From Cryobacterium gelidum (GTDB lineage Bacteria; Actinomycetota; Actinomycetes; Actinomycetales; Microbacteriaceae): a DNA stretch of 64,000 nt. Shown piece after piece: positions 53,074 through 63,235 of the stretch. The first letter of the stretch is position 1. Each line of letters starts with the position of its first letter. Both the position numbers and the translations under genes were made by a program. The DNA lies in contig NZ_SOHL01000003.1 in NCBI RefSeq assembly GCF_004403985.1, positions 364,453 through 428,452 of the forward strand, given 5' to 3'. Under the pieces are notes generated by a model. It made no database searches. It worked only from the letters and a program-made list of their open reading frames with translations, and was not told the DNA's origin.

Positions 53074-53697
53074 TCAGCAGCGGTCCGTCAACACGCGGCG
53101 CGGGACCTGCTGATTCGTCGTATCGACGACGGCCGATACGATGTCGCGCGGGTGAACCTCGGCGAGGTAACGCGCGGCAGAATCAGTCGCGGATCCGCTG
53201 TCGGCTCCGCCTTCCAACAACACGCTGTACAGCCAGAGTCCGTGTAGCTCGGGGCGGTTGATGTAGTCGCCGTCGATGATCAGGATGGCGTCGGCTGGCG
53301 CGGTCTGCCAGGTGGGTTGAATCCAGGCATCCCGGTCGGGATCAAATTCTTCGGTGACGAATCCAGTGCTGCCGCCCATGCGAAAGGGCTCCACGAGCAC
53401 CCGGCGCAGCGCCGAGTAGTCGTAGCCGATCCGGTACAGCCGCTCGGGGGTATCCGACAGTTCCGGCGCGAGTCGTTGCTGTTCGGCGCGGGAGTGCTGG
53501 AAGTTGCGCAGGCTCGCCCGGAAGATGTGCCGTTCGTCTTCGCGGAATACCGCGGCGAGGTCGTCGGCGAAGTCCGCTCGACCGCGGGCGTCCGTTCCAT
53601 CGATGGCAATGATCGTGCGGCCGCGACCGTAGTTGTGCAGAATCTCGGCGGCGATCGTGCGCAGGAACTCCGTGCGGGGTGTGGAAACCAGCTTCAT
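53074..53697 (-). CDS. Uridine kinase-like P-loop protein with degenerate Walker A
   Basis: A 207-residue protein with the layout of nucleoside/uridine kinase-like proteins: beta1-P-loop IIAIDGTDARGRADFADDL, RASLRNFQHSRAEQQ, RIGYDYSALRRVLVEPFRMG and ILIIDGDYINRPELHGLW. The P-loop, usually GxxGxGKT/S, reads GTDARGRAD: the Lys and following Thr/Ser are both replaced. ATP binding may be lost or altered. The C-terminus has AARYLAEVHPRDIVSAVVDT. It starts 23 bases from the divergent mutY start, so the promoters must overlap. Actinobacterial homologues are commonly annotated 'uridine kinase'; substrate unproven. Confidence 0.78.
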   Translation of the reverse strand: MKLVSTPRTEFLRTIAAEILHNYGRGRTIIAIDGTDARGRADFADDLAAVFREDERHIFRASLRNFQHSRAEQQRLAPELSDTPERLYRIGYDYSALRRVLVEPFRMGGSTGFVTEEFDPDRDAWIQPTWQTAPADAILIIDGDYINRPELHGLWLYSVLLEGGADSGSATDSAARYLAEVHPRDIVSAVVDTTNQQVPRRVLTDRC

Positions 53698-53720
53698 GAA
53701 TCGAGCCTAGGTTAGAACGG

Positions 53721-54629
53721 ATGAACGTCACACCCGCCAATCACACCCCGCCAGTGAATTCGGCCACCGTCAGCGCAACGCTCAACGCCTGGTTTCTGGC
53801 CAACGCGCGCGACCTGCCGTGGCGCCGCGACGGTTTTGGGGCCTGGGGCATTCTGGTGAGCGAATTCATGCTGCAGCAGACACCGGTGAACCGGGTCATT
53901 CCCCGGCTGGAGGAATGGCTGGCGCGCTGGCCCACACCGGCCGATCTCGCAGCGGTGCCCCCCGGTGAGGCGGTGCGGGCCTGGTCCAGCCTCGGCTACC
54001 CGCGGCGCGCGCTGTGGTTGCATGCCGCAGCCGTGCAGATCACCGAGTTTCACGGGGGTGTGGTCCCCTCCGACCTGGACGATCTGCTGGCATTGACCGG
54101 TATCGGGGATTACACCGCGCGGGCGGTGGCCGCGTTTGCGTATGGCCATCGGCATCCGGTCGTCGACACCAACACGCGGCGCGTGATCGCCCGCGCAATC
54201 GCCGGCGCCGGTGAACCCGCACCGCCCAGCCGCGGCCGGGACCTCGAGGCGATGGGACGGCTGCTGCCGGAGAGCGCGCACGAAGCGGCCCTGTTCAACG
54301 CCGCGATCATGGAACTGGGCGCGGTCGTCTGCACCAGCCGCAGCCCGCAGTGCGACCTCTGCCCGATTCGGAATGCGTGTGCCTGGCGGGCTGCCGATTA
54401 CCCCGAGTACACCGGAATCCGAAAAACGGTGCAGAAGAAGTTCGAGGGCAGCGACCGGCAGGTGCGCGGACTGATCATGGCCGAGCTGCGCGGGGCGCAC
54501 CGCTCGGTTACGGATGCCGAGATCATGACGCTCTGGCCCGATCCGGCACAGTTGCGGCGCGCGTTGGCCAGCCTCGTGACCGACGGTCTGGCCATACCGG
54601 CGGCCGACGGGTACACGCTGCCCGAGTAG
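53721..54629 (+). CDS. mutY: A/G-specific adenine glycosylase
   Basis: A 302-residue base-excision enzyme removing adenine opposite 8-oxoguanine. Catalytic Glu48 in SEFMLQQTPVNRVIP, HhH motif LTGIGDYTARAVAAFAYG with Asp149 (VVDTNTRRV), and the 4Fe-4S ligands Cys204, 211, 214 and 220 (C-x6-C-x2-C-x5-C). It is shorter than E. coli MutY because the C-terminal MutT-like domain is reduced, as is usual in actinobacteria. It heads a mutY-thyA-folA operon (16 bases to thyA). Confidence 0.94.
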   Translation: MNVTPANHTPPVNSATVSATLNAWFLANARDLPWRRDGFGAWGILVSEFMLQQTPVNRVIPRLEEWLARWPTPADLAAVPPGEAVRAWSSLGYPRRALWLHAAAVQITEFHGGVVPSDLDDLLALTGIGDYTARAVAAFAYGHRHPVVDTNTRRVIARAIAGAGEPAPPSRGRDLEAMGRLLPESAHEAALFNAAIMELGAVVCTSRSPQCDLCPIRNACAWRAADYPEYTGIRKTVQKKFEGSDRQVRGLIMAELRGAHRSVTDAEIMTLWPDPAQLRRALASLVTDGLAIPAADGYTLPE

Positions 54630-54645
54630 TGCGTACGATTGACCG

Positions 54646-55479
54646 GTGACACCAACGACACTCCCCACCTCTTCGCCCACCGCGGATGCTCAGTATTCGG
54701 CGCTGCTCCGGGACACCCTCGAGAACGGCGCGCAGAAAGCCGACCGCACCGGAACCGGAACCCGAAGCGTGTTCGGCCGTCAGCTGCGCTTCAACCTGGC
54801 CGACGGGTTTCCGCTCGTGACCACGAAACGAGTGCACTTCGCGTCGATCGCCTACGAACTGCTCTGGTTTCTGCGCGGCGACTCCAACGTGACCTGGCTG
54901 CAGGAGAAGGGCGTGCGCATCTGGAATGAGTGGGCCGACGAGAACGGTGAGCTGGGCCCGGTCTACGGGGTGCAGTGGCGTTCCTGGCCCACCCCCGGCG
55001 GCGACACCATCGACCAGATCAGCCAGGTGATCGACACCCTGAAAACCGATCCGGACTCCCGTCGCATGATCGTCTCCGCCTGGAACGTGGCCGACCTGCA
55101 GAAAATGGCGCTCGCACCCTGCCACGCCCTGTTCCAGTTCTACGTCGCCGACGGCAAACTCTCCTGCCAGCTGTACCAGCGCAGCGCCGACCTCTTTCTC
55201 GGCGTCCCCTTCAATATCGCCAGCTACGCGCTGCTCACCCAGCTGGTGGCGGAGCAGGCCGGCCTTGAGCTCGGCGAGTTCGTCTGGACCGGAGGGGACT
55301 GCCACATCTACGACAACCACGTCGAGCAGGTTGCCGAGCAGCTCTCCCGTACCCCGTTCCCCTCCCCCACTCTGCGCATCAAGCCGGGCCGCAGGAGCCT
55401 GTTCGACTACGACTACGACGATCTCGTGCTCGAGAACTACCAGCACCATCCCGCCATCCGCGGGCGCGTCGCCGTCTGA
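54646..55479 (+). CDS. thyA: Thymidylate synthase
   Basis: A complete 277-residue ThyA (dUMP to dTMP with methylene-tetrahydrofolate). Catalytic Cys159 in [19 protein letters not shown]; folate/dUMP residues in [39 protein letters not shown] and [11 protein letters not shown] 54646. It is coupled to folA through a TGATG overlap, so dihydrofolate it produces is recycled by the next product. Presence of thyA means thyX is not required here. Confidence 0.97.
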   Translation: MTPTTLPTSSPTADAQYSALLRDTLENGAQKADRTGTGTRSVFGRQLRFNLADGFPLVTTKRVHFASIAYELLWFLRGDSNVTWLQEKGVRIWNEWADENGELGPVYGVQWRSWPTPGGDTIDQISQVIDTLKTDPDSRRMIVSAWNVADLQKMALAPCHALFQFYVADGKLSCQLYQRSADLFLGVPFNIASYALLTQLVAEQAGLELGEFVWTGGDCHIYDNHVEQVAEQLSRTPFPSPTLRIKPGRRSLFDYDYDDLVLENYQHHPAIRGRVAV

Positions 55480-56018
55480 TGCTCGGCCTGATCTGGGCGC
55501 AGACCCTCGCCGGCGTCATCGGAGCCAACGGGGTGATGCCCTGGCATCTGCCCGAAGACCTTGCCCATTTTCGTTCTGTCACCCAGGGCGGCGCCGTCAT
55601 CATGGGTCGGCGCACCTGGGACTCGTTGCCCGAGCGTTTTCGTCCCCTGCCCGGCCGACAGAATGTCGTGATCACCCGGCAGCGCGGCTGGGCCGCGGCG
55701 GGGGCATCCGTCGCGCACACCTTCGACGACGCGCACGCCCTCACCGAGGGGCCGGTCTGGGTGATCGGTGGGGCCGAAATCTATCGGCTCGCGTTGCCAT
55801 ACGCCGACACCCTCGAGGTGACCGAGATCGACGCACAGATTGCCGGTGACACCATCGCCCCCGCGATCACCGCGGCCTGGAACCTCGTTGACACCGACCC
55901 AGCACACGGATGGCTTCGCTCCAGCACCGGCCTGCCGTTTCGTTTCGCACGCTACCAGCGAGCCTTTGGCACCGGCGGGCGTGCCGAGCATCCGCCCGCC
56001 CAGGAACCCGCGCATTAA
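55479..56018 (+). CDS. folA: Dihydrofolate reductase
   Basis: A 179-residue DHFR. The motifs LIWAQTLAGVIGANGVMPWH, the acid in LPEDLAHF, VIMGRRTWDSLPERFRPLPG, VVITRQ and VWVIGGAEIYRLAL define NADPH and folate binding. The C-terminus extends by about 15 residues (GTGGRAEHPPAQEPAH) beyond the usual fold. ATG 55479 overlaps the thyA stop by one base. A long inverted repeat ends the operon. Confidence 0.95.
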   Translation: MLGLIWAQTLAGVIGANGVMPWHLPEDLAHFRSVTQGGAVIMGRRTWDSLPERFRPLPGRQNVVITRQRGWAAAGASVAHTFDDAHALTEGPVWVIGGAEIYRLALPYADTLEVTEIDAQIAGDTIAPAITAAWNLVDTDPAHGWLRSSTGLPFRFARYQRAFGTGGRAEHPPAQEPAH

Positions 56019-56024
56019 ACCAGG

Positions 56025-56088
56025 CCGGGCCCCGGCCCGGAACGAGAGCCCCGATTGATCATGGGCCGCATTCCGGGCCCGGGCCCGG
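56025..56088. terminator. Long inverted repeat between convergent folA and rbfA
   Basis: An 18-base arm (56025-56042) pairs with 56071-56088 with a single mismatch, around a 28-nt loop; both arms are almost pure G+C, of the CCGGGCCC type. It probably ends both the mutY-thyA-folA and rbfA transcripts. Confidence 0.7.
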
Positions 56089-56109
56089 TTCGACATGGTG
56101 CTGCTGAAT

Positions 56110-56598
56110 CTAGTGTTTGGCGGTGCTGGCCGAGTCCGGTTCGTCGAGGTCGTCTGACTCGTCGTCGTCGAGGTCGTAGTCGCGCGGCTTCTTGTAGGGG
56201 TCGGCGTCGCCGGCGTAGGTGGCTGTGCCCTTACTGTCTTCGGTCGCGCTGTCACGATCGTGCGCTTCGCGCAGAAGGTCGTCGATGAGCGCGGCGTTCT
56301 CGGGAATGCCATCGGCGATGAACTCGATCGACGGTGTGAGCCGTGCGGTGATGTTCTTGCCGACCTCGCTGCGCATCAGGCCGGTCGCGGCCTTCAGCGC
56401 GGCTGCACTGTCGGTGCGCTCCTCGATCGAGCCATAGACCGTGTAGAACACCGAGGCATGCTGGAGATCCCCGGTGACCTTCACGTCGGTGATGGTCACG
56501 AATCCGAGCCGAGGATCGCGCAGGCCGCGTTCCAGTCGCTTGGCGACGATGACCTTAATGCGGTCCGCCATCTTTCTGGCGCGTTCCGGATCTGCCAT
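56110..56598 (-). CDS. rbfA: 30S ribosome-binding factor A
   Basis: A 162-residue KH-like ribosome maturation factor acting on the 16S 5' helix. ARKMADRIKVIVAKRLERGL, RDPRLGFVTITDVKVTGDLQ and HASVFYTVYG are family blocks; the C-terminus has a long acidic tail (DDDESDDLDEPDS). ATG 56598 has AAGGAG seven bases upstream. A GGGCGCC-GA-GGCGCCC hairpin (56617-56632) lies just before that RBS and, with the infB hairpin, could modulate rbfA expression. TATAGG near 56645 is a possible own -10. Confidence 0.95.
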   Translation of the reverse strand: MADPERARKMADRIKVIVAKRLERGLRDPRLGFVTITDVKVTGDLQHASVFYTVYGSIEERTDSAAALKAATGLMRSEVGKNITARLTPSIEFIADGIPENAALIDDLLREAHDRDSATEDSKGTATYAGDADPYKKPRDYDLDDDESDDLDEPDSASTAKH

Positions 56599-56696
56599 GA
56601 CTCACTCCTTGTTAGCGGGCGCCGAGGCGCCCGGTCATTCCCTATACTTTTCTGTCCGCGAGGAAAGGACGGCCACCCACCGACCCAACCCCAATC

Positions 56697-56725
56697 GGGG
56701 TCGGGCCCCAGCGGAGCCCGACCCC
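56697..56725 (-). terminator. Hairpin downstream of infB
   Basis: GGGGTCGGGC (56697-56706) pairs perfectly with GCCCGACCCC (56716-56725), loop of 9. It begins 14 bases past the infB stop. No T-tract follows, so it may attenuate rather than fully stop read-through into rbfA. Confidence 0.6.
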
Positions 56726-56738
56726 GGAAAGCCAAACG

Positions 56739-59603
56739 CTAGACGCGCGGCTTTTCCTTCATTTCGATGGTCTCAATCTCATCGCCAATCCGGATGTCGT
56801 TGAACTTGCCCAGTCCGATACCACACTCGAAGTCCGTACGAACCTCGGTGACATCGTCCTTGAACCGGCGCAGCGACTCGATACCCAGGTTGTCCCCCAC
56901 CACGATGCCCTCGCGAATGACGCGAGCCTTGGCATTTCGGGTGATAGTACCGGAGCGCACAATGACACCGGCGACGTTTCCGAACTTCGACGAGCTGAAG
57001 ACCTCGCGAATTTCGGCGATACCGCTCTGGACCTCTTCGTACTCGGGCTTGAGCATTCCCTTGAGGGAATTCTCGATGTCTTCGAGGGCGGAGTAGATGA
57101 CGGAATAGAAGCGCACGTCGACGCCTTCGCGAGCAGCACGCTCGCGGGCCTTCGTGTCCGGGCGAACGTTGAACCCGATGATGATGGCGTTGTCGACGGT
57201 CGCGAGGTTGACGTCGCTCTCCGTGACCGCACCGACACCACGGTGGATGATCCGCAGCTGAACCGAATCGTCGACCTCGATCTTGAGCAGCGACTCTTCC
57301 AGGGCCTCAACGGCACCGGAAACGTCACCCTTGATGATGAGGTTGAGCGACTCGACCTTGCCCTCTTCGAGGGCACGGGTGAAGTCTTCGAGGCTGATGC
57401 GCTTGCGGGCCTTGGCCAGCAGTGCGTTGCGCTCGGCGGCTTCACGCTTCTCGGCGATCTGACGCGCGGTGCGGTCTTCCTCGATGACGAGGAAGGTGTC
57501 ACCGGCGCGGGGAACGCTCGAGAGACCCTGCACCTGCACGGCGCGAGACGGTGTGGCGGCGAGAACGGCAACACCGTTTTCGTCGGCCATCGCACGAACG
57601 CGGCCGTAGGCCGTTCCGGCGACGATGGAGTCTCCCACGTGCAGCGTTCCGGACTGGATGAGCACGGTTGCCACCGCGCCGCGGCCCTTGTCGAGGCGGG
57701 CCTCGATGGCGACACCACGGGCATCCTTGTTCGGGTTGGAGCGCATGTCGAGTCCGGCATCGGCGACCAGGAGCACAGCGTCAAGGATTTCCTGGATGCC
57801 GGTCTTGTTCTTGGCCGACACGTCGACGAACATTACGTCTCCGCCGTACTCTTCGGCGACGAGACCGAATTCGGTGAGCTGCTGACGCACCTTTTGCGGG
57901 TTGGCGCCGGGCTTGTCGATCTTGTTCACTGCGACCACGATCGGCACGTTGGCGGCCTGGGCGTGGTTGAGCGCTTCAATCGTCTGCGGCATGATGCCGT
58001 CATCGGCGGCGACCACAAGAATGGCGATGTCGGTGACCTGCGCACCACGAGCACGCATGGCGGTGAACGCCTCATGGCCCGGTGTGTCGATGAAGGTCAG
58101 CGCGCGGTCGATACCCTCGTGCTCGGTGATGATCTGGTACGCACCGATGTGCTGCGTGATTCCGCCGGCTTCACCCTCGGCGACCTTGGCGTTGCGGATC
58201 GCGTCAAGAAGCGCGGTCTTACCGTGGTCGACGTGGCCCATGACGGTAACGACAGGAGGGCGAATCTCGAGGTCTTCATCGGTTTCGTCTTCCAGTTCCT
58301 GGTCGATGTCGATGTCGAACGCGAGCAGCAGCTCACGGTCCTCGTCATCGGGAGAGACCATTTGGATCTTGTAGCCGAGCTCGCTGCCGAGCACGTCAAA
58401 CGTAGCCTCGTCGAGGGACTCCGTTGCCGTGGCCATTTCACCGAGGTGGAACAGCACGGTGACGAGGTTTCCGGGGCTCGCGTCAATCTTGTCGGCGAAG
58501 TCCGTTATGGATGCTCCGCGACGGAGACGAACAACGGTGCCACCGTCGCCGCGGGGTACGGATACTCCACCCAGCGACGGGGCCTCACGCAGCTCGAACT
58601 CTGCTCTCTTCGTACGCTTCGACTTGCGCGCCTTGTTCTTGCCGCCACCGCGACCGAAGGCACCAGCGGTGCCACCGCCCGGGCCGCGGCCGCGGCCGGC
58701 TCCGCCGCCGCCACCGGCCGGGCGGGGCGGACCGAAGCCGGGAGCTCCGGCCGGAGCGCCAGGACGAGTGAATCCGGGGCGTGCGGCGCCGGCTCCACCC
58801 GGGGCGCCGCCCGGGCGCTGGAAAGCGCCTGGGCGCTGGCCGAAACCGGTCGGGCGTGCAGCCTGACCGGGTCCGCCGGGACGCGGTGCGCCCGGACGAG
58901 GCGCTGGCGGCCGCGGAATGTTGCTCGGGGTGGGTGTTGCGGGGCGCTGGCCCATGCCCTGCGCACTCGCGAACGGGTTGTTACCCGGGCGCGGCGGCTG
59001 GGTGGGACGCTGACCCATGCCCTGGTTGCTGGCGAACGGGTTGTTGCCCGGTCGTGCTGCTCCGGGGCGAGGCATGCCCGGCTTGACCGGCGAAGCCGAA
59101 CGTTCCGTGGTTTTCGCTTCGGGGGTGTCCGTGCCGGGCTTGTCTGCGGCATTAGCTGCGGCGACCTGGTCGGCAGCGGCAGCTTTCTGGGCAGCAGCAG
59201 CCTTCTCAGCGGCCTGAGCCTGGCGCTCGGCCACGGTCAGCGGCGCTACCGGAAGGGGCGCCGCATCCGCTGCCGGGACTGACTCGACCACAACCGGGGC
59301 TACCGGTTCAGCGACGGGTTTGGGGCCGGGACGAGCACCCGGCTTGGCGCCGTGGCTCGGACGAGCGGGCGTTGCCGTAGTGGCAGCACCAACGACTGCA
59401 CCTGCGGCGGGCGCGGGTGTTGAAGCCTTGGCAGCGGCACTCTCTGCCTCGAGCGCAGCGCGAAGGCGACGCGCTACCGGCGGTTCAACACTGGAAGACG
59501 GTCCCTTAACGAACTCGCCCATTTCTTTCAATTTCGCAAGAGCTAACTTGCTGTCGACTCCGAGCTCGGTAGCGATCTCGTGTACGCGTGGTTTCGCAGC
59601 CAC
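56739..59603 (-). CDS. infB: Translation initiation factor IF-2
   Basis: A 954-residue GTPase that brings fMet-tRNA to the ribosome. Start GTG 59603 ([20 protein letters not shown] after fMet) has AGGAG six bases upstream. IF2_N at residues 1-55; then a long Ala/Pro/Gly-rich linker (about 60-320) with repeated GNNPFAS(N/A)QGMGQRP elements; G domain at about 450 ([32 protein letters not shown]), then domains II-IV to the C-terminus. It lies after rnpM and before rbfA as in other bacteria. Confidence 0.98.
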   Translation of the reverse strand: MAAKPRVHEIATELGVDSKLALAKLKEMGEFVKGPSSSVEPPVARRLRAALEAESAAAKASTPAPAAGAVVGAATTATPARPSHGAKPGARPGPKPVAEPVAPVVVESVPAADAAPLPVAPLTVAERQAQAAEKAAAAQKAAAADQVAAANAADKPGTDTPEAKTTERSASPVKPGMPRPGAARPGNNPFASNQGMGQRPTQPPRPGNNPFASAQGMGQRPATPTPSNIPRPPAPRPGAPRPGGPGQAARPTGFGQRPGAFQRPGGAPGGAGAARPGFTRPGAPAGAPGFGPPRPAGGGGGAGRGRGPGGGTAGAFGRGGGKNKARKSKRTKRAEFELREAPSLGGVSVPRGDGGTVVRLRRGASITDFADKIDASPGNLVTVLFHLGEMATATESLDEATFDVLGSELGYKIQMVSPDDEDRELLLAFDIDIDQELEDETDEDLEIRPPVVTVMGHVDHGKTALLDAIRNAKVAEGEAGGITQHIGAYQIITEHEGIDRALTFIDTPGHEAFTAMRARGAQVTDIAILVVAADDGIMPQTIEALNHAQAANVPIVVAVNKIDKPGANPQKVRQQLTEFGLVAEEYGGDVMFVDVSAKNKTGIQEILDAVLLVADAGLDMRSNPNKDARGVAIEARLDKGRGAVATVLIQSGTLHVGDSIVAGTAYGRVRAMADENGVAVLAATPSRAVQVQGLSSVPRAGDTFLVIEEDRTARQIAEKREAAERNALLAKARKRISLEDFTRALEEGKVESLNLIIKGDVSGAVEALEESLLKIEVDDSVQLRIIHRGVGAVTESDVNLATVDNAIIIGFNVRPDTKARERAAREGVDVRFYSVIYSALEDIENSLKGMLKPEYEEVQSGIAEIREVFSSSKFGNVAGVIVRSGTITRNAKARVIREGIVVGDNLGIESLRRFKDDVTEVRTDFECGIGLGKFNDIRIGDEIETIEMKEKPRV

Positions 59604-59679
59604 AATTCTCCTGTTCCGGGCCTGCACCCGGAAAGGGGCAGACCGTTAGTAACGGACGGGTCTCATTTCGAGCCGCTCA

Positions 59680-59937
59680 TTAGTTATCCATAAGCCAATT
59701 CAGCCTGTTCTCTAGTTGTTTCGCGTCCAGTGACCTGGTCACACGAAAGGCACGCCCGAAAGCATGTCGCCTTACGGCGTCCTGAAAGCACGAGTGGCGG
59801 GCATGCAGCCACGCACCTCTACCGGGGAGTGTGGCGGTTTCATCCACCACAATTTCTGAATTCCCAGCAACGATCCGCAATAGTGAGGATCGAGGGGCGC
59901 GCGAACGGCAGCCAATACACGTTCTTACGGGTTTCAT
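59680..59937 (-). CDS. rnpM: YlxR-family RNA-binding protein (RnpM)
   Basis: An 85-residue protein. MKPVRTCIGCRSRAPRSSLL and LPGRGAWLHARHSCFQDAVR are the YlxR signature (C-x2-C and the GRGAW RNA-binding loop). In Firmicutes this family binds RNase P RNA and modulates its activity; the same role is inferred here. It sits eight bases after nusA and 76 bases before infB in the usual nusA-ylxR-infB order. Confidence 0.93.
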   Translation of the reverse strand: MKPVRTCIGCRSRAPRSSLLRIVAGNSEIVVDETATLPGRGAWLHARHSCFQDAVRRHAFGRAFRVTRSLDAKQLENRLNWLMDN

Positions 59938-59945
59938 CGTACCCC

Positions 59946-60983
59946 CTATTCGGCATCCTCCAGAATGCTGTCGGGCTGGATGTCGATTTTCGCACCGGTC
60001 AGCTTGGCCGCGAGGCGGGCGTTCTGCCCCTCTTTGCCGATCGCGAGCGAGAGCTGGTAGTCGGGCACGAGGGCACGCACAGCCTTGATCGACTCGTCGA
60101 TCACGTAGGCGCTCGTCACCTTGGCCGGCGACAGGGCGCTCGCAACGAAGGTCGCGAGGTCGGGCGAGAAGTCGACGATGTCGATCTTCTCGTTGTTGAG
60201 CTCAACGGTCACGGCGCGCACGCGCTGGCCGAGTTCGCCGATGCAGGCGCCCTTGGCATTGACGCCGGGCTCGGTCGCACGCACGGCGATCTTGGTGCGG
60301 TGGCCAGCTTCGCGGGCAAGCGAGACGATCTCGACGACTCCGCTGGCGATCTCGGGCACCTCGAGTGCGAAGAGCTTACGCACGAGCGACGGGTGCGTGC
60401 GCGACACGGTGATCTGGGGGCCTTTGAGCCCGCGACCGACAGCAGTGACGAACACGCGAATGCGCGCGCCGTGCACATAGCTTTCGGTGGGAACCTGCTC
60501 CTCGGGGGGCATGATCGCTTCGATGGTACCGAGATCGACGTGAATCATGCGCGGGTTGGGGCCCTGCTGGATGATTCCGGCAACGATGTCACCCTCGCGG
60601 CCCTTGAACTCACCGAGCACAGCGTCGTCGGCCAGGTCGCGCAGACGCTGGTTGATGACCTGCTTGGCGGCAAAGGCAGCGATTCGACCGAAATCGGTCG
60701 GGTTGTCGACGGCCTCGCCGATGACGTTGCCCTCATCATCGTGCTCGGGAATGTAAATGTCGACGTGCCCGGACTTGCGGTCGAGAACGACGCGCGCTTC
60801 GGGAACTTCCTGACTGGAATGATTGGCGTCGGCAATCTTTGAAGCTTCAAGCTTGGTCACATCCTGCTGGATGTGCTTGACATAGGCGGTCAGAATCGCC
60901 TGTTCAATGATTTGTACGAGTTCCTCAAAGGGAATCTCTTTTTCGCGCTCCAGTAGCCGCAAAACACTGAGGTCGATGTCCAT
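59946..60983 (-). CDS. nusA: Transcription termination/antitermination factor NusA
   Basis: A 345-residue RNA polymerase-binding factor. N-terminal domain MDIDLSVLRLLEREKEIPFE; S1 domain around residues 115-190 (GDIVAGIIQQGPNPRMIHVD); two KH domains (RTHPSLVRKLFALEVPEIAS, GACIGELGQRVRAVTVELNN, and LAIGKEGQNARLAAKLTGAK). It lacks the C-terminal acidic repeats of E. coli NusA, as is normal in actinobacteria. AGGAGG lies six bases before ATG 60983. rimP, normally directly upstream, is absent. Confidence 0.97.
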   Translation of the reverse strand: MDIDLSVLRLLEREKEIPFEELVQIIEQAILTAYVKHIQQDVTKLEASKIADANHSSQEVPEARVVLDRKSGHVDIYIPEHDDEGNVIGEAVDNPTDFGRIAAFAAKQVINQRLRDLADDAVLGEFKGREGDIVAGIIQQGPNPRMIHVDLGTIEAIMPPEEQVPTESYVHGARIRVFVTAVGRGLKGPQITVSRTHPSLVRKLFALEVPEIASGVVEIVSLAREAGHRTKIAVRATEPGVNAKGACIGELGQRVRAVTVELNNEKIDIVDFSPDLATFVASALSPAKVTSAYVIDESIKAVRALVPDYQLSLAIGKEGQNARLAAKLTGAKIDIQPDSILEDAE

Positions 60984-61113
60984 GGCCGGCCTCCTCTATT
61001 CAGATCTTGCCGCCGCGAAACCGCGCAGCGGGCTGGATACTACGGTACCTGACTCTGCGGCGCCCCGTCACCCACTCAGCCGTGCCTCGCTGGTTCTGGC
61101 GGGGTCGCAACAG

Positions 61114-61144
61114 AACGGATGCTGCCAGTCGGTCAGCATCCGTT
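61114..61144 (-). terminator. Hairpin downstream of proS
   Basis: AACGGATGCTG (61114-61124) pairs perfectly with CAGCATCCGTT (61134-61144), loop of 9. It is 21 bases past the proS stop and upstream of nusA, separating the two. Its arms carry the recurring CGGATGC/GCATCCG heptamer. Confidence 0.65.
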
Positions 61145-61164
61145 CCAAACGAATCGGGCAGCTC

Positions 61165-62943
61165 TCAGACGAAGTGCTTGGCAACGTCGGCGACGTCGAC
61201 CTGCTCGCGGTCGCCGGTGCGGCGGTTCCACAGTTCGACGATGCCGTCGGCGGCGCCGCGGCCGACGATGACGATCCACGGCACGCCGATGAGTTCAGCG
61301 TCGCCGAACTTGACGCCGGGCGAGACCTTGCGGCGGTCGTCGTAGAGCACCTCACGATTGGTGGCCTCGATCGCCGCGACAACGGCCTCTGACGTGTCGA
61401 AGACGATTTCGTCACGGCCGGTGGCGATCACGTGCACATCGAACGGAGTGACCGATTCGGGCCAGATCAGGCCCTTTGCATCGTTGTTGAGTTCGGCGAT
61501 GACCGCGAGGATGCGGGTGACGCCGATGCCGTACGAGCCCATTGTGACCGTGACCAGCTTGCCGTTCTCGTCGAGAACTTTGAGGCCGAGCACCTCGGCG
61601 TACTTGCGGCCGAGCTGAAAAACGTGCCCGATTTCCATGCCACGAATGAGTTCGACCGGGCCGGACCCGTCGGGGGCCGGGTCGCCGGCGCGCACATCGG
61701 AGGCCTCGACCACATCGTCGATCGCGAAGTCGCGGCCGGCGACCAGGCCGAACACGTGACGGCCCGCTTCGTTGGCGCCGGTGATCCACTCGGTGCCGGC
61801 GACCACGCGCGGGTCGACCAGGAAACGGATGCCGGTGGTCGACTTTTCACCGAGCACCGCACTACGGGTTTCATCGACGCCGAGCCCCCACGGGCCAATG
61901 TAACCCTTGACCAGGCCGGGGTTCTTGGCGAAGTCGCCTTCGTTGGCGGCCTCAACCTCGGCCGGCGCGAATGCCACCTCGACGCGTTTGAGGTCGACCT
62001 CGCGGTCGCCAGGAACGCCGATGGCGATGAGTTCTCGCGTGCCGTCCAGGCTGGTCAGCGCGAGCACGACGTTTTTGAGCGTGTCGGCTGCCGTCCACAC
62101 CCGGCCGTCGGGGCGGGGGTGTTCGGCGTTGGCCTTGTCGACCAGCGTCTGGATGGTCGGGGTGTTCGGGGTGTCGAAGACCTGCGCGGCGGGCAGAGCG
62201 GTGAAATCTTTGTCGGCCGGTACGAGGGTGCGGAACGCCTCGATGTTGGCCGCATAGCCACCGCTGCTGCGCACGAAGGTGTCTTCGCCGACGGAGGTGG
62301 GGTGCAGGAACTCTTCACTCTTGGAGCCACCCATCGCGCCGGCATCCGCTTGCACGATCTCATAGTCGAGACCGAATCGGGAGAAGATGCGCTCGTAGGC
62401 GTCGCGCTGCAACTGATAGCTGACGTCGAGGCCGGCATCGGTGTAGTCGAAGGAGTACGCGTCCTTCATGGTGAACTCGCGGCCGCGCAGCAGTCCGCCC
62501 CGCGAACGGGCCTCATCGCGGTACTTGTCCTGAATCTGATAAATCGACAGCGGCAGGTCTTTGTAACTGCTGTACAGGTCTTTCACCAGCAGCGCGAAGA
62601 CCTCTTCGTGGGTCGGCGCGAGCAGCATATCGGAGCCCTTGCGGTCTTTCAGGCGAAACAATCCCTCGCCGTATTCGTCCCAGCGGCCGGTCACCTCGTA
62701 GGGTTCGCGTGGCAGCAGGGCGGGAAAGTGCACCTCGTGCGCTCCGGCGGCCTGCATCTCCTCACGGATGATGCGCTCCACCTTGGCCTTCACCCGCAAG
62801 CCGAGCGGCAGCCAGGCGAAAATACCCGGCGCCTGACGACGGATGTAGCCGGCCCGCACGAGCAGGCGGTGGCTGGTCACTTCGGCGTCGGAGGGGTCTT
62901 CGCGGAGAGTACGGAGAAAGTAGTTGGAGAGACGTGTAGGCAC
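61165..62943 (-). CDS. proS: Prolyl-tRNA synthetase, bacterial type
   Basis: A 592-residue class II synthetase. Motif 1 region [20 protein letters not shown], motif 2 [20 protein letters not shown] and motif 3 near the C-terminus ([16 protein letters not shown]) are intact. The INS editing domain (about residues 225-410) is present, so it is the bacterial form with Ala-tRNA(Pro) editing. The anticodon-binding domain ends [11 protein letters not shown] 62943 gives the family N-terminus [15 protein letters not shown]. It is upstream of nusA on the same strand. Confidence 0.97.
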   Translation of the reverse strand: MPTRLSNYFLRTLREDPSDAEVTSHRLLVRAGYIRRQAPGIFAWLPLGLRVKAKVERIIREEMQAAGAHEVHFPALLPREPYEVTGRWDEYGEGLFRLKDRKGSDMLLAPTHEEVFALLVKDLYSSYKDLPLSIYQIQDKYRDEARSRGGLLRGREFTMKDAYSFDYTDAGLDVSYQLQRDAYERIFSRFGLDYEIVQADAGAMGGSKSEEFLHPTSVGEDTFVRSSGGYAANIEAFRTLVPADKDFTALPAAQVFDTPNTPTIQTLVDKANAEHPRPDGRVWTAADTLKNVVLALTSLDGTRELIAIGVPGDREVDLKRVEVAFAPAEVEAANEGDFAKNPGLVKGYIGPWGLGVDETRSAVLGEKSTTGIRFLVDPRVVAGTEWITGANEAGRHVFGLVAGRDFAIDDVVEASDVRAGDPAPDGSGPVELIRGMEIGHVFQLGRKYAEVLGLKVLDENGKLVTVTMGSYGIGVTRILAVIAELNNDAKGLIWPESVTPFDVHVIATGRDEIVFDTSEAVVAAIEATNREVLYDDRRKVSPGVKFGDAELIGVPWIVIVGRGAADGIVELWNRRTGDREQVDVADVAKHFV

Positions 62944-63235
62944 CCGTCTACCTTACGCGGGCGCCGCCGAACGCTCCCCCACCCGAGTATTGATGCAGGC
63001 TCGGGTCGGGCCGGCGACGACGGGTCCTGAAATATCGGTCACAGGTTGCGCATATGCAATGGCTCGACACGGAGCGAGAGCGAGAAAAATGATCGCGTCT
63101 CGAGTGTGAAGCACACCGTCTGCCCGCCTTCGCGCTCCGTAGACAACTCTTATAAAACATCAGCATTTAACTGAGTCTCTCTCGCGTATTAGTGTGGTTT
63201 GGGGTAAACTTGTGGGTGAAGAAGGCACCGCCGCC

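Noticed and set aside
57243..59282. A 679-codon plus-strand frame opposite infB
   Set aside because: The repetitive Ala/Gly/Thr-rich product mirrors the IF-2 linker; the real gene is on the minus strand.
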